Below, in pieces: positions 35,045 through 44,464 of a stretch of 64,000 bases of DNA. The stretch spans positions 1,121,505 through 1,185,504 of the forward strand of contig NZ_KB905472.1 in assembly GCF_000382445.1 (NCBI RefSeq), read 5' to 3'. The notes below the pieces were generated by a model. That model saw only the letters and a list, made by a program, of their open reading frames with translations. It was not told the DNA's origin and ran no database searches. Position 1 is the stretch's first letter. The number at the start of each line of letters is the position of its first letter. Origin of the DNA: Phocaeicola massiliensis B84634 = Timone 84634 = DSM 17679 = JCM 13223 (GTDB lineage: Bacteria > Bacteroidota > Bacteroidia > Bacteroidales > Bacteroidaceae). The position numbers and the translations under genes were made by a program.

Positions 35045-36373
35045 ATGAAGCCACAATTGCTTATAGGGGCCGCTACTTCGGGAAGCGGAAAAACGACTTT
35101 CACGATGGGACTGCTGCGTGCGTTGAAGAAACGAGGCATGCGGGTGCAGCCTTTTAAGTGTGGCCCTGATTATATTGATACTCAGTTTCACACATTGGCA
35201 GCCGACCGTGAGTCGGTGAATTTGGACACTTGGATGGCATCGAGGACGCATGTACAGCATATTTATAATAAGTATGGAGAGGGAGCCGATGTATGTGTTG
35301 CCGAAGGGGTAATGGGACTGTTTGACGGTTACAGCCGAATGGAAGGAAGCAGTGCAGAGATATCGCAACTGCTGGGCATTCCGGTGATATTGGTTGTCAG
35401 TGCACGCTCTGCTGCCTATTCCGTAGCTCCTCTGATTTATGGGTTCAAGCATTTTCATCCGAATGTGAAGATTGCCGGAGTAGTGTTCAATCAGGTGTCT
35501 TCATTACCTCACTATAATTATCTGAAAGATGCGTGTGCCGATGCCGGTGTAGAGTGTCTGGGTTATCTCCCTTTTACAGATGGGCTTAAGATTCCATCGC
35601 GTCATTTGGGACTTACACTGACTGCCAAACGCGCAATGGACGTACTGATAGAGCAGGCGGCAGCATTGGTAGAAAAGTATGTGGATATTGATAAACTTTT
35701 AAATATTTGTCATCGTGGTTTCCCATGTCGGTATATATTGCCATACAGTTCCGAAGTCGGGGTGGAGAGTTTCACTCCCCGTACAAAAAAACTGAAAATA
35801 GCAGTGGCACGCGACCCGGCATTCAATTTTATTTATCGTGAGAATATCGCTCGGCTGGCGGAGCTGGGACATATTACTTATTTCAGTCCCGTGTATGGCA
35901 GTGATTTGCCGGAAGCAGATTTATTGTATCTTCCCGGGGGATATCCCGAACTTTTTGCCCGCCAGTTACACCGTCGGAAGAAACTGATGGAAGCGATAAA
36001 GACTTTTGCCGAGGAAGGAGGGAAGGTATTGGCGGAATGTGGCGGAATGATGTTCCTGACCCGCTCACTTACGGCGCGTCAGGGGGGAACGGCCTATGCT
36101 ATGGCGGGCGTCTTGCCATTGGACTGTACAATGGTGGGGGCTAGGTTGCATTTGGGGTATCGTCGGTTAGAGTATAACGGACTGGAACTGAAGGGGCATG
36201 AGTTCCATTACTCCAACATCATAGAGCCCGACGCACTTCCTTCGGTGGCAAAACAGTTTACCGTCAGAGGAATGGAGGTAAATACTCCTTTGTACAGATA
36301 TAAGAATGTGATAGCCGGATATACCCATTTGTATTGGGGAGAAGCCGACATATTAAAGCTTTGGGAAGAATGA
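35045..36373 (+). CDS. cbiA: Cobyrinate a,c-diamide synthase
   Basis: A 442-residue amidotransferase that amidates the a and c side chains of cob(II)yrinate using ATP and glutamine. The N-terminal DTBS-like domain has GAATSGSGKTTFTMGLLRAL, and DYIDTQFH and CVAEGVMGLFDGY follow. The C-terminal class I glutaminase domain has LYLPGGYPELFA and the catalytic cysteine in VLAECGGMMFLT. Length is standard. It is the first gene of a four-gene forward operon, and its TGA overlaps the next ATG (ATGA at 36370-36373). Confidence 0.96.
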   Translation: MKPQLLIGAATSGSGKTTFTMGLLRALKKRGMRVQPFKCGPDYIDTQFHTLAADRESVNLDTWMASRTHVQHIYNKYGEGADVCVAEGVMGLFDGYSRMEGSSAEISQLLGIPVILVVSARSAAYSVAPLIYGFKHFHPNVKIAGVVFNQVSSLPHYNYLKDACADAGVECLGYLPFTDGLKIPSRHLGLTLTAKRAMDVLIEQAAALVEKYVDIDKLLNICHRGFPCRYILPYSSEVGVESFTPRTKKLKIAVARDPAFNFIYRENIARLAELGHITYFSPVYGSDLPEADLLYLPGGYPELFARQLHRRKKLMEAIKTFAEEGGKVLAECGGMMFLTRSLTARQGGTAYAMAGVLPLDCTMVGARLHLGYRRLEYNGLELKGHEFHYSNIIEPDALPSVAKQFTVRGMEVNTPLYRYKNVIAGYTHLYWGEADILKLWEE

Positions 36374-37857
36374 ATAAGAACTTACACCCTATCATGCTGG
36401 CAGGGACAGGCAGTGATGTGGGAAAAAGCATCATTACAGCCGCTTTGTGCCGCATATTCAAGCAAGATGGTTACCGTCCGGCTCCCTTTAAGGCACAGAA
36501 TATGGCATTGAATTCCTACGCCACTCCCGAGGGGCTGGAGATAGGACGGGCACAGGCGGTGCAAGCCGAGGCAGCCGGAGTGCCCTGTCACACAGACATG
36601 AATCCGCTCTTGCTGAAACCCAGTTCGGACCACACCGCTCAGGTGGTATTAAACGGCAGGCCGATTGGTAACCGTGATGCGTACGAATACTTCCGCAAGG
36701 AGGGACGCGAGGAGCTGAGAAAAGAAGTCAATGCTGCTTTCGATCGTTTGGCTGCCCGTTATAACCCCATTGTTATGGAAGGAGCCGGCAGCATTTCGGA
36801 AATAAATCTGCGAGATACGGATTTGGTCAATATGCCGATGGCTTGTTATGCCGGTGCCGATGTGTTATTGGTGGCGGATATTGATCGTGGAGGGGTGTTT
36901 GCCAGCGTCTATGGTTCGGTCATGCTGCAAACGCCTGAAGATCGTAAACGTATAAAAGGCATCATTGTCAATAAGTTCAGGGGAGACATACGCCTCTTCG
37001 AACCGGGTATAAAAATGATGGAAGAGTTGTGTGGTATTCCTGTCTTGGGAGTGGTTCCTTATTATAAGGATATTCATATCGAGGAGGAAGATTCGGTTGT
37101 GCTGGATTATAAACGTATGCAGGCGATAGAAGGAAAGGTGAATGTGGCGGTGGTATTGCTTCGTCATCTGTCTAATTTCACGGATTTCAATATGCTTGAA
37201 CGCGATGAGCGTGTGCATCTTTACTATACGAATAATACGGAAGAACTGGCAAAAGCGGATATCATATTACTTCCGGGCAGTAAAAGTACATTAGATGATT
37301 TATATGAACTTCGCCGTAATGGTGTGGCGCAAGCTATCTTGCGTGCACATCGCAAAGGGGCTTCGGTCATGGGGATTTGTGGCGGATACCAGATGATGGG
37401 AATGGAAGTCCGCGATCCCGATGGAGTAGAGGGAGATATCCGTCAACTGCCGGGTTTGGGATTGCTTCCCATGATAACTACCATGCAAGGTGAGAAGGTA
37501 ACTCGCCGGGTGGCTTTCCATTTCCGGGATAATGAAACAGTTTGCCGGGGATACGAAATTCACATGGGAGAGACTGAGCTTGTACCCGGTTCTCCTGTGT
37601 CTCCATTGAATAAATTGGAAGACGGAAAAGCGGATGGCTATTTTGTCGATAGGAAATGTATGGGAAGCTATATTCATGGTATCCTTGATAATCAGGTTTT
37701 CATCGATTTTCTGCTGGAGCCTTATGCTGACAAGCTGCATCGGCAGAGTCCGGATTATGAAGCCTATAAAGAAGAACAATATGATAAGTTGGCGGCACAC
37801 GTGCGCAAACACTTAAATCTGCCGTTGTTATACCAAATAATGTGTAAAAATGATTGA
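36370..37857 (+). CDS. cbiP: Cobyric acid synthase
   Basis: A 495-residue amidotransferase (CobQ/CbiP) that amidates positions b, d, e and g of adenosylcobyrinate diamide. The start at 36370 is chosen for the ATGA overlap with cbiA; an in-frame ATG 36 bases earlier lies inside cbiA. Motifs: MLAGTGSDVGKSIITAALCRIF (P-loop-like), MNPLLLKPSSDHTAQVVLNG, VMEGAGSISEINL and glutaminase cysteine in VMGICGGYQMMG. The C-terminal histidine is in GSYIHGILDN. Its stop overlaps the start of the next gene by eight bases. Confidence 0.96.
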   Translation: MNKNLHPIMLAGTGSDVGKSIITAALCRIFKQDGYRPAPFKAQNMALNSYATPEGLEIGRAQAVQAEAAGVPCHTDMNPLLLKPSSDHTAQVVLNGRPIGNRDAYEYFRKEGREELRKEVNAAFDRLAARYNPIVMEGAGSISEINLRDTDLVNMPMACYAGADVLLVADIDRGGVFASVYGSVMLQTPEDRKRIKGIIVNKFRGDIRLFEPGIKMMEELCGIPVLGVVPYYKDIHIEEEDSVVLDYKRMQAIEGKVNVAVVLLRHLSNFTDFNMLERDERVHLYYTNNTEELAKADIILLPGSKSTLDDLYELRRNGVAQAILRAHRKGASVMGICGGYQMMGMEVRDPDGVEGDIRQLPGLGLLPMITTMQGEKVTRRVAFHFRDNETVCRGYEIHMGETELVPGSPVSPLNKLEDGKADGYFVDRKCMGSYIHGILDNQVFIDFLLEPYADKLHRQSPDYEAYKEEQYDKLAAHVRKHLNLPLLYQIMCKND

Positions 37858-38869
37858 TGGACACGGAGATGATGCCTATAAATATGGGCAAAAGATAAGG
37901 ATAAACTTTAGCTCAAATGTATATAATCATGTAAATCATAATGGTTTGCGTGAGCATCTTTATCATCGGATGGAAAGTATTCAAAGTTATCCCGAACCGG
38001 AGCCTTATTCTTTAGAACAGGCATTGGCACATTCGCTTCATCTGTCGGACGGGAAGGAGGTTTGTGTGACTAATGGCGCTACGGAAGCCATTTATTTGAT
38101 AGCCCAAACCTTCAGGGGGAAAAATTCTGCCATCCTGATGCCTACTTTCAGTGAATATGCCGATGCTTGCCGTCTTCACCACCACAAGATACAGGTTATT
38201 TACGCATTGGATATGATACCGTCGGGAACAAACCTGATATGGATATGCAATCCTAATAATCCTACAGGAAGTGTATTGGATAAAGACGTTTTGAAAGCAT
38301 TTATAGAAAGACATACGGAGTGCTGTTTTGTAATAGACCAATCTTATGAATTCTTTACATTAAAACCGCTGCTGTCGGCCAGGGAAGCTGCCGGATATCC
38401 TAATGTGATTCTGCTCCATTCCATGACCAAGCGCTTTGCTGTCCCCGGACTCCGTTTGGGTTTTATGACTGCAAATCAAATCTTATTGCGTGAAATCCGT
38501 TTGCAGCGTATGCCTTGGTCTGTCAATCAGCTTGCCATTGAAGCAGGACATTATTTGCTTCGGCATGCCGGAGAATATCATGTAGATATATCATTGTTAC
38601 TAAAGGAAAAAGACAGATTGGCTGAAGCACTGCTTGCAATAGGAGGAATGGAGGTATGGGCTTCGGATACACACTATATGTTGGTTCAGTTACGAATGGG
38701 GCGGGCCGCAGCTTTGAAGGAGTACTTGGCAGGAGAGTGTGGTATCCTTATCCGTGATGCATCCAATTTTGAAGGGCTGAACGAGCATTTTTTTCGCATT
38801 GCTACACAAACTCCGGAAGAGAATAATGAATTGATAGAATCTATAAAGAAATGGACATATTTGTATTAA
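37850..38869 (+). CDS. cobD: Threonine-phosphate decarboxylase-like aminotransferase
   Basis: A 339-residue PLP enzyme of aminotransferase fold type I (CobD/CobC). It is expected to form (R)-1-amino-2-propanol phosphate, the linker of the nucleotide loop. FSSNVYNHVNHNGL at the N-terminus, NPNNPTGSVLD (phosphate/cofactor loop) and the Schiff-base lysine in HSMTKRFAVPGLRLGF are visible. It overlaps cbiP by eight bases and cbiB by 19 bases. The name cobD follows Salmonella usage; in Pseudomonas terminology it is cobC. Confidence 0.9.
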   Translation: MIDGHGDDAYKYGQKIRINFSSNVYNHVNHNGLREHLYHRMESIQSYPEPEPYSLEQALAHSLHLSDGKEVCVTNGATEAIYLIAQTFRGKNSAILMPTFSEYADACRLHHHKIQVIYALDMIPSGTNLIWICNPNNPTGSVLDKDVLKAFIERHTECCFVIDQSYEFFTLKPLLSAREAAGYPNVILLHSMTKRFAVPGLRLGFMTANQILLREIRLQRMPWSVNQLAIEAGHYLLRHAGEYHVDISLLLKEKDRLAEALLAIGGMEVWASDTHYMLVQLRMGRAAALKEYLAGECGILIRDASNFEGLNEHFFRIATQTPEENNELIESIKKWTYLY

Positions 38870-39798
38870 TCCTACCATTGTTGGCAGGGTGGTTATTGGA
38901 TAAGTTGATAGGTGACCCTTCCTGGCTTCCTCATCCCATAGTAGGTTTTGGCAAACTTATTTCTTTTTGCGAAAAACGATGGAACAAAGGGAAACACCGG
39001 GTGAAGAAAGGAGCATGTACGGCTGTTGTGCTTATTGTATTCATTTATGGAGCTTCTGCATTATTGATACACGGATTATATGCTATGAATCTTTGGATAG
39101 GCGTGGCGGTTTCGGCCGTTCTTATCTTTTATTGTTTGGCAGGGACTACGCTTATCAATGAGGTGCGTATGGTTTTTATGGCTGCCGACCATTCTTTGGA
39201 GGAGGGTAGAAGACAGGTATCCCGCATTGTGGGACGGGATACTTCCGGACTGACAGATCAGGAGGTGAGGCTGGCGGCTTTAGAGACTTTGGCAGAGAAT
39301 CTGAGCGATGGGGTAATTGCTCCTTTGTTTTGGTATTTGTTATTGGGAGTTCCCGGTATGTTGGCATATAAAATGATAAACACGTTGGATTCTATGGTGG
39401 GATATAAGAACGAAAGATATTTGCAGTTCGGTCGGTGGGCAGCCCGTATCGATGATATTGCCAATTATATTCCGGCTCGTTTGACAGCTGTTCTGATGAT
39501 ACTTTCTACCGGTCGTCTTTCTTTATTGAAGTTTGTGGGAAGATATGGTAATCAGCATGCAAGTCCTAATTCCGGTTATCCCGAAGCGGCTTTGGCGGGG
39601 ATATTGAATTGCCGTTTCGGGGGGCCTCATCATTATTTCGGTGAGATGGTTTACAAACCGTTTATAGGCAATAATAATCGGCCGGTTTACTCGTCAGATA
39701 TGCGTATTGCTGTCCGGGTAAACCGGTTTGCCGAGGGAATAATGGTGATATGGGTTATTCTCTGTCTGATGGCAGCATACCCTTTTCTTCCGTTATAA
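38851..39798 (+). CDS. cbiB: Adenosylcobinamide-phosphate synthase
   Basis: A 315-residue inner-membrane protein (CbiB/CobD) that attaches aminopropanol phosphate to adenosylcobyric acid. The N-terminal LLDKLIGDPSWLPHPIVGFGKLI is the family hallmark, and LSDGVIAPLFWYLLLGVPGMLAYKMINTLDSMVGYKNERY in the centre is highly characteristic. About five membrane segments are present. It is the last gene of the forward cobalamin operon and converges with cobC, with 20 bp between the stops. Confidence 0.95.
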   Translation: MDIFVLILPLLAGWLLDKLIGDPSWLPHPIVGFGKLISFCEKRWNKGKHRVKKGACTAVVLIVFIYGASALLIHGLYAMNLWIGVAVSAVLIFYCLAGTTLINEVRMVFMAADHSLEEGRRQVSRIVGRDTSGLTDQEVRLAALETLAENLSDGVIAPLFWYLLLGVPGMLAYKMINTLDSMVGYKNERYLQFGRWAARIDDIANYIPARLTAVLMILSTGRLSLLKFVGRYGNQHASPNSGYPEAALAGILNCRFGGPHHYFGEMVYKPFIGNNNRPVYSSDMRIAVRVNRFAEGIMVIWVILCLMAAYPFLPL

Positions 39799-39818
39799 GC
39801 AATGAAACGCAGGGAAAT

Positions 39819-40346
39819 TTATATCTCAATCTTAATGATACCTCCGTATGGAGTCAGTGCGCCGAAAGCCTCTTCGGGTTTCACTGTTCCGGCATAAATT
39901 TGGGCATTGATCAATACGCCTCCATGGGCGAATATGGCTACCTGTTTGTATGGCTTTTGGCGAAGCTCATTCAGGAAGTCGGCTACACGTTGGTATTGGT
40001 CCTGAAACGACTCTCCGTTTGTAGCCCTCACATTCCGATAGTCGGCATACCATTTCTGGAGGTTGGCATCGGTTATTTCATCAAAGCGTTGCATTTCCCA
40101 GTCACCAAAGTTGATTTCCTTGATACGGTCATCTCGTTCGCCATCCGGGTAACCGCAGAAGGTAGCCAGACGTACACAGCGGGTTAAGGGACTCATATAT
40201 ACTTTATCAAACTGAAGGCCTTTGAGCCGGGCGGAAGTCTGTGCGGCTTCTTCTTCAAAGGTCGGATTCAAAGGGACATCTGTCTGTCCGTAGCACACTC
40301 CCTGAGGGACATCTACGGAAGTGTGGCGAATGAGGTATACTACCAT
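39819..40346 (-). CDS. cobC: Alpha-ribazole phosphatase
   Basis: A 175-residue histidine phosphatase that dephosphorylates alpha-ribazole-5'-phosphate or adenosylcobalamin phosphate. The catalytic RHT motif is in VYLIRHTSVDVPQGVCYGQTDVPL, and the second histidine in VAIFAHGGVLINAQI. The insert YMSPLTRCVRLATF supplies the arginine. Length is slightly short but complete for the family. It overlaps cobS by seven bases and is the last gene of the reverse-strand block. Confidence 0.92.
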   Translation of the reverse strand: MVVYLIRHTSVDVPQGVCYGQTDVPLNPTFEEEAAQTSARLKGLQFDKVYMSPLTRCVRLATFCGYPDGERDDRIKEINFGDWEMQRFDEITDANLQKWYADYRNVRATNGESFQDQYQRVADFLNELRQKPYKQVAIFAHGGVLINAQIYAGTVKPEEAFGALTPYGGIIKIEI

Positions 40347-41089
40347 AAGTTGGTATAAATTAGGTTTATTATTAAATAGAAAGATAGTTCACACAGCAGG
40401 AAAGCGGCTCCGCAACAGTCGCCTGTGTATCCTTGCAAACGCTTGCGCAGCAATTGCCATAAAAGGAAAAAGACGGCAACGGGTGCAAGGGCTGCCCACC
40501 AATAAGACCTGTTCAGGAAAAGCCACATCGGGAGTCCGCCGGCTATGAATGCCGGTAGCCATGTCGAAATGCTCATCCGGTCATAAATGACTTTTGCTTT
40601 TGATTCTTCTTCTTTGCGTGCATACGGCAAGATGTTGATTATCTGTGCGGAACAGAACTTACTCCATGCGTCTCCGCTCGCTACGGCCATGCATGCCAAG
40701 GAAAGCGATAGGGTAGAAAGCAGGTTCCATAGGAGTCCGAAGTAGAACAGAAGTCCCAATACACCGTATGTTCCTATATGGGAATCTTTCATGATGGAAA
40801 GGATTTTCTCGCGCGAAGTGCCGCCTCCAAATCCGTCGCAAAAGTCTGCCAAACCGTCTTCGTGCAGTGCACCCGTGACAAGCAGGCGTGCCAGTAAAGC
40901 AAGGATGACGGCTGTAGACATAGGAAGGAATTGGGCGGAGAGCCATAGCGTGCCTGCCATTATTCCTCCGGTGAGCCAACCGACAAAAGGCCAATAATCG
41001 ACCACACGCTTAAAATAAGCGGCGGGAACTTCGGTTATTCTCCAGAATGGCAACCGGGTGAAGAATATGAGTGCGGCAAGGAGTTTCAT
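40340..41089 (-). CDS. cobS: Cobalamin synthase (adenosylcobinamide-GDP ribazoletransferase)
   Basis: A 249-residue inner-membrane enzyme joining adenosylcobinamide-GDP with alpha-ribazole (phosphate). FFTRLPFWR at the N-terminus and the metal-binding motif GALHEDGLADFCDGFGGG near residue 75 are diagnostic. DSHIGTYGVLGLLFYFGLLWNLL follows. Five to six hydrophobic helices are evident. It is separated from cobT by two bases and overlaps cobC. Confidence 0.95.
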   Translation of the reverse strand: MKLLAALIFFTRLPFWRITEVPAAYFKRVVDYWPFVGWLTGGIMAGTLWLSAQFLPMSTAVILALLARLLVTGALHEDGLADFCDGFGGGTSREKILSIMKDSHIGTYGVLGLLFYFGLLWNLLSTLSLSLACMAVASGDAWSKFCSAQIINILPYARKEEESKAKVIYDRMSISTWLPAFIAGGLPMWLFLNRSYWWAALAPVAVFFLLWQLLRKRLQGYTGDCCGAAFLLCELSFYLIINLIYTNLW

Positions 41090-41091
41090 GG

Positions 41092-42129
41092 TTAAAAGTA
41101 TTTTGTGATGGCTGCATGGGCAAAGTTGTCCATCTCATTCATCATGGTCACGGCAGAGACTATGATGGGATAGGCACAGACAGCACCGGTTCCTTCACCC
41201 AGCCGGAGTCCCAGATTTAATAAGGGGCGTGCATGCAGGGCTTCAAGTACCAGTTTGTGTCCTGCCTCGTCTCCCTGATGTCCGAAGATGGCGTATGACA
41301 ATACCTCCGGGTGGAGCCGGGAAGCGGCAAGGATGCAGTTGGTCATGATAAAGCCATCGACCAATATCAGCATCTTCAGTTCGGCTGCCCGCAACATACC
41401 GCCGATAGCCATTACCATTTCGTAGCCTCCAAACCAGGCAATCTTGTCTCTTGCCGAGCCGTCGCCTTGATAGTTGTCGACTGCTTGTTTCAATATATTG
41501 TATTTATGACGGATGCCTTCCGAATCCAGTCCGCTGCCGGCTCCTACGCATTGTTCCAGAGAAATGCCTGTAAATAAATGCATCCAGACAGAGGAGGGGG
41601 AAGTATTGCCTATTCCCATTTCTCCAAAACTGATTACGTTGCAACCGTCGGCGTATGCCTTATCTACCATTTGTGCACCGCGTTCCAGACATAACTCCAT
41701 CTCTTCATGACTCATGGCCGGGGCATGGAGAAAGCTTCGGGTACCGCGACCTACGCTACAATTGATAATTCCCTTCTCGTAAGGAAGGTCATAGTCAACT
41801 CCGGCATCTACCAGTACGAGCTTGAATCCGTGTTGGCGGCAGAGAAAGTTAACTCCGGCACCACCGTGGAGGAAGTTGCTCAATTGTTGCCAGGTGATTT
41901 CTTTAGGCGATTTGCTGACACCTTCTTCCACGATGCCGTGGTCGGCAGCAAACAGGATGTTGTGGGGATGGCGGAGAGTGGGAGAGAGGGTTTGTTGGAT
42001 GAGGCCGATTTGTAATGCCAGCTCTTCCAGTACGCCTAAAGAACCTTTTGGTTTGGTCAGGTTATTGATTTTGTCTATCAATGCTTCCCGTATCTGTAAG
42101 TCGGGAAGTTCGATATGGAAAGTTTTCAT
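41092..42129 (-). CDS. cobT: Nicotinate-nucleotide:DMB phosphoribosyltransferase
   Basis: A 345-residue cytosolic enzyme forming alpha-ribazole phosphate from nicotinate mononucleotide and the lower-ligand base. [15 protein letters not shown] at residues 27-41, [40 protein letters not shown] and the C-terminal [19 protein letters not shown] with the catalytic glutamate all match CobT. Length is standard. It lies four bases after cobU and two bases before cobS. Confidence 0.96.
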   Translation of the reverse strand: MKTFHIELPDLQIREALIDKINNLTKPKGSLGVLEELALQIGLIQQTLSPTLRHPHNILFAADHGIVEEGVSKSPKEITWQQLSNFLHGGAGVNFLCRQHGFKLVLVDAGVDYDLPYEKGIINCSVGRGTRSFLHAPAMSHEEMELCLERGAQMVDKAYADGCNVISFGEMGIGNTSPSSVWMHLFTGISLEQCVGAGSGLDSEGIRHKYNILKQAVDNYQGDGSARDKIAWFGGYEMVMAIGGMLRAAELKMLILVDGFIMTNCILAASRLHPEVLSYAIFGHQGDEAGHKLVLEALHARPLLNLGLRLGEGTGAVCAYPIIVSAVTMMNEMDNFAHAAITKYF

Positions 42130-42133
42130 GGTC

Positions 42134-42646
42134 TTATTGTTTTATTAATACAGGAATACCCGATACCATTAAGTATACTTGATGGGCTTGGGAGGCAATA
42201 TATTGATTCATCCAACCTTGCAAATCCGTAAAACGGCGCTGGATGGGATTGTCGGAAACAGCCCCTGAACCTATTTCGTTCGTCACAAAAATAAAAGTGG
42301 CATCTTGTGCTGTGAAGGCATCGAACTCTTGTTTCAGAGCTTGCAGTGACAGATCCACGTCAGAATCCAGATCGAAAAAGTAATTTGTGGCCCATAAAGT
42401 CACGCAATCTATCAGCACCACCCGCCCGTCTACCTGATGACGGCTCAGTTCCTTTTCTTCCTCTATGTTGGTCCATTCCGGTCCCCGGCGTTTCTGATGC
42501 TTGATGACCCGTTGGCGGAATTCTTCATCCCAGATGCGGGAGGTAGCCATATAAATAGGATTGGACGACAAACTGAGAGCTAATTTTTCTGCATAAGAAC
42601 TTTTGCCCGACCGTTGGCCGCCTGTGATGAGTATAATACGTTTCAT
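42134..42646 (-). CDS. cobU: Adenosylcobinamide kinase / guanylyltransferase
   Basis: A 170-residue cytosolic enzyme that phosphorylates adenosylcobinamide and transfers GMP to it. The P-loop [15 protein letters not shown] is at 8-22, the guanylylated histidine is in [17 protein letters not shown], and [29 protein letters not shown] is the C-terminal hallmark. It is the first recognised cobalamin gene of the reverse block, starting five bases after the stop of an FHA-domain gene. Confidence 0.95.
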   Translation of the reverse strand: MKRIILITGGQRSGKSSYAEKLALSLSSNPIYMATSRIWDEEFRQRVIKHQKRRGPEWTNIEEEKELSRHQVDGRVVLIDCVTLWATNYFFDLDSDVDLSLQALKQEFDAFTAQDATFIFVTNEIGSGAVSDNPIQRRFTDLQGWMNQYIASQAHQVYLMVSGIPVLIKQ

Positions 42647-42651
42647 AATTT

Positions 42652-43176
42652 CTATTTTTCTGCTGTTCGCAGAATAAGAGTAGTAGCACCTATGGTGATG
42701 ATGGCTCCTTCTTCTATTCTGACTCGGTCCTTGTCTCCCAATATGTCATTTAATAGAAATGTTCCGGTGATGCTCTGATTGTCCCGCAAGGTGTAAATGA
42801 GTTCTCCTTGTTTGTTTCGTTTTACATTGATTACGCAATGGCGACGATCCATGCTAGGGTCGGATGTTTCGATAGAAATATCCACATCGGTCCCTTTACT
42901 GCGGCGTCCGATCAGGTTATCCCCTTCTTTTAAAGGCAATACTTGTTTATAGCCAAAGACATTTTCCACCACCACGATACTTCCGAAGTCTTCGTTGTTG
43001 GCTTGTTCGTCAAGAACCTCCTCTTTGCGGGTAGCTTTTAATTTGGATTTTCCGATGCGGATACTGAATTGCTTTTTGCAGTGCTCGCATATAAAAACCA
43101 AAGACTGGCCTTCGGTATATTTTGTTTCGTCAAAGGTAATATAATTGTCACATTTAGGACATAAAACTCTTTTCAT
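42652..43176 (-). CDS. Zinc-ribbon plus FHA-domain protein
   Basis: A 174-residue protein. The N-terminus has a zinc-ribbon pattern CPKCDNYITF...CEHCKK with four cysteines (MJ0042-like). The C-terminal half (about 85-172) is an FHA domain: NLIGRRSKGTDVDISI, then DPSMDRRHCVI with the phosphothreonine-contacting S/R/H set and DNQSITGTFLLND. FHA domains bind phosphothreonine peptides; no kinase gene is close by. Fourteen bases separate it from the upstream HU/SPOR gene and five from cobU, so all may be co-transcribed. The cellular role is unknown. Confidence 0.85.
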   Translation of the reverse strand: MKRVLCPKCDNYITFDETKYTEGQSLVFICEHCKKQFSIRIGKSKLKATRKEEVLDEQANNEDFGSIVVVENVFGYKQVLPLKEGDNLIGRRSKGTDVDISIETSDPSMDRRHCVINVKRNKQGELIYTLRDNQSITGTFLLNDILGDKDRVRIEEGAIITIGATTLILRTAEK

Positions 43177-43190
43177 GGGAGATAATCTGT

Positions 43191-44345
43191 TTATTTAGAG
43201 CTTAATAACCATGCATTCTTGAATGCTTCGTCTTTTTTCAACTCATTCATTTTCTTATAAGCAGCATTTTTGTCGGCAAACCCATAAAGGGCAAGGCGGT
43301 AACGTCCGCTTCCTTCGATGATGCTTGCTTCTTTAAAGCCTTTTTGCTTATATTCGTTTAATGTTTGTTGTGCATCGGCAGCTGTTGCCAAACTAGATAC
43401 TATAATGAAGTATTTTGGCTTTGCTGTGGTAGCTTCGGCTTTATTTTGTGCCGGAACAGAAGCAGAAGATGCGGTTGCCGTTGCAGGAGTTGTCTTGCGG
43501 GCAACAGTTTTTTCCGCTTTAGGGGTTTCTTTGCCTGTTTCTTGTTTGGAAGTCTCTGTTTTCGGTGAACCGACTTTTTCTACTTTTACGGCTACAGGTT
43601 TTAAACTTTTGTGTCCTGCTTGCTGCCGTGTATTACCCGATGTCTTTTTGGCTTGAACAGTCTTTTGCTGTTGCGGTACAACCAAAGTGGTGGCCAACGA
43701 TTGTGAGCGGATAGCCTCAAATAATCCGTCTGTTCCCAAGGAAGCATAATTGCCTTTATCCACGTATGTGTTTTCTACAGGTACAGAAAGGAAAAAGAAC
43801 AGGATAACCGCTACGGCAATGGCAACAGCATTACCCAACCAGCGACGGTTGAAACGGATGGCTGCTTTTTCTTTTTGGGGCTTTAGCACCATATCCTTGG
43901 TTGAAGCAATAGTTGAATTATTTTCTGATAAAGGACTGATGGATAAAGAACTGAATCCGTATAAATAAGGAGAAAGGATACCTTCTTCATTGGGACGGAA
44001 TTCGTAAGAATTATGAATTGTGTAGTGCAAATCGCCTATACCATATAATTGGACATGTCCGTCTTTATATAAAGTATCTTTTAGTTCTTCTACTTCTTGT
44101 TCAATCATCCGGGTTGCATCCGGAAAGTCTGTATGATGGACCTGCATGTATGACTGCACCAACAGTCCGTCATTCATTGTCAACTGGGGATTGAAGCCAA
44201 TGGTACGCATAGGAGGGAAATAGATATTATCAGATTCAGCGTAATAAGCTGGTTGATAATGAGCTATAAATCCACCTAACTCGGGAACAATGACGCAATC
44301 ATTTTCCAGTAATAGAATTTCTATATGTCTAGCCAATTCAATCAT
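43191..44345 (-). CDS. HU-CCDC81 and SPOR domain protein
   Basis: A 384-residue membrane protein. Residues 1-140 resemble the prokaryotic HU-CCDC81 pair (IEILLLENDCVIVPELGGFIAHYQPA, ISFNPQL-type segments). A single membrane helix lies near 170-188 (AVAIAVAVILFFFLSV). A low-complexity K/T/A/P-rich periplasmic linker follows (about 230-310), then a C-terminal SPOR domain (KYFIIVSSLATAADAQQTLNEYK to WLLSS) that binds denuded septal peptidoglycan. This suggests a division- or envelope-associated protein with a cytosolic DNA-binding-like domain. Box CAAAAATA (reverse) at 44350-44357 is immediately upstream of the start. Confidence 0.85.
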   Translation of the reverse strand: MIELARHIEILLLENDCVIVPELGGFIAHYQPAYYAESDNIYFPPMRTIGFNPQLTMNDGLLVQSYMQVHHTDFPDATRMIEQEVEELKDTLYKDGHVQLYGIGDLHYTIHNSYEFRPNEEGILSPYLYGFSSLSISPLSENNSTIASTKDMVLKPQKEKAAIRFNRRWLGNAVAIAVAVILFFFLSVPVENTYVDKGNYASLGTDGLFEAIRSQSLATTLVVPQQQKTVQAKKTSGNTRQQAGHKSLKPVAVKVEKVGSPKTETSKQETGKETPKAEKTVARKTTPATATASSASVPAQNKAEATTAKPKYFIIVSSLATAADAQQTLNEYKQKGFKEASIIEGSGRYRLALYGFADKNAAYKKMNELKKDEAFKNAWLLSSK

Positions 44346-44422
44346 AGTGCAAAAATAGCATTTTTATTCCATTTCAGCGCAACTTTTATGAAGGAAAATG
44401 TCCTTGCCACATATTTTTATTG

Positions 44423-44430
44423 TAATTTTG
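44423..44430 (+). promoter_or_regulatory. -7 box of ugd
   Basis: TAATTTTG, a match to TAnnTTTG, 34 bp upstream of the ugd ATG in the 119-bp divergent region shared with the HU/SPOR gene. Confidence 0.5.
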
Positions 44431-44464
44431 CAGCGTATAAAAAGTTAGACTAACTAATAATAAA

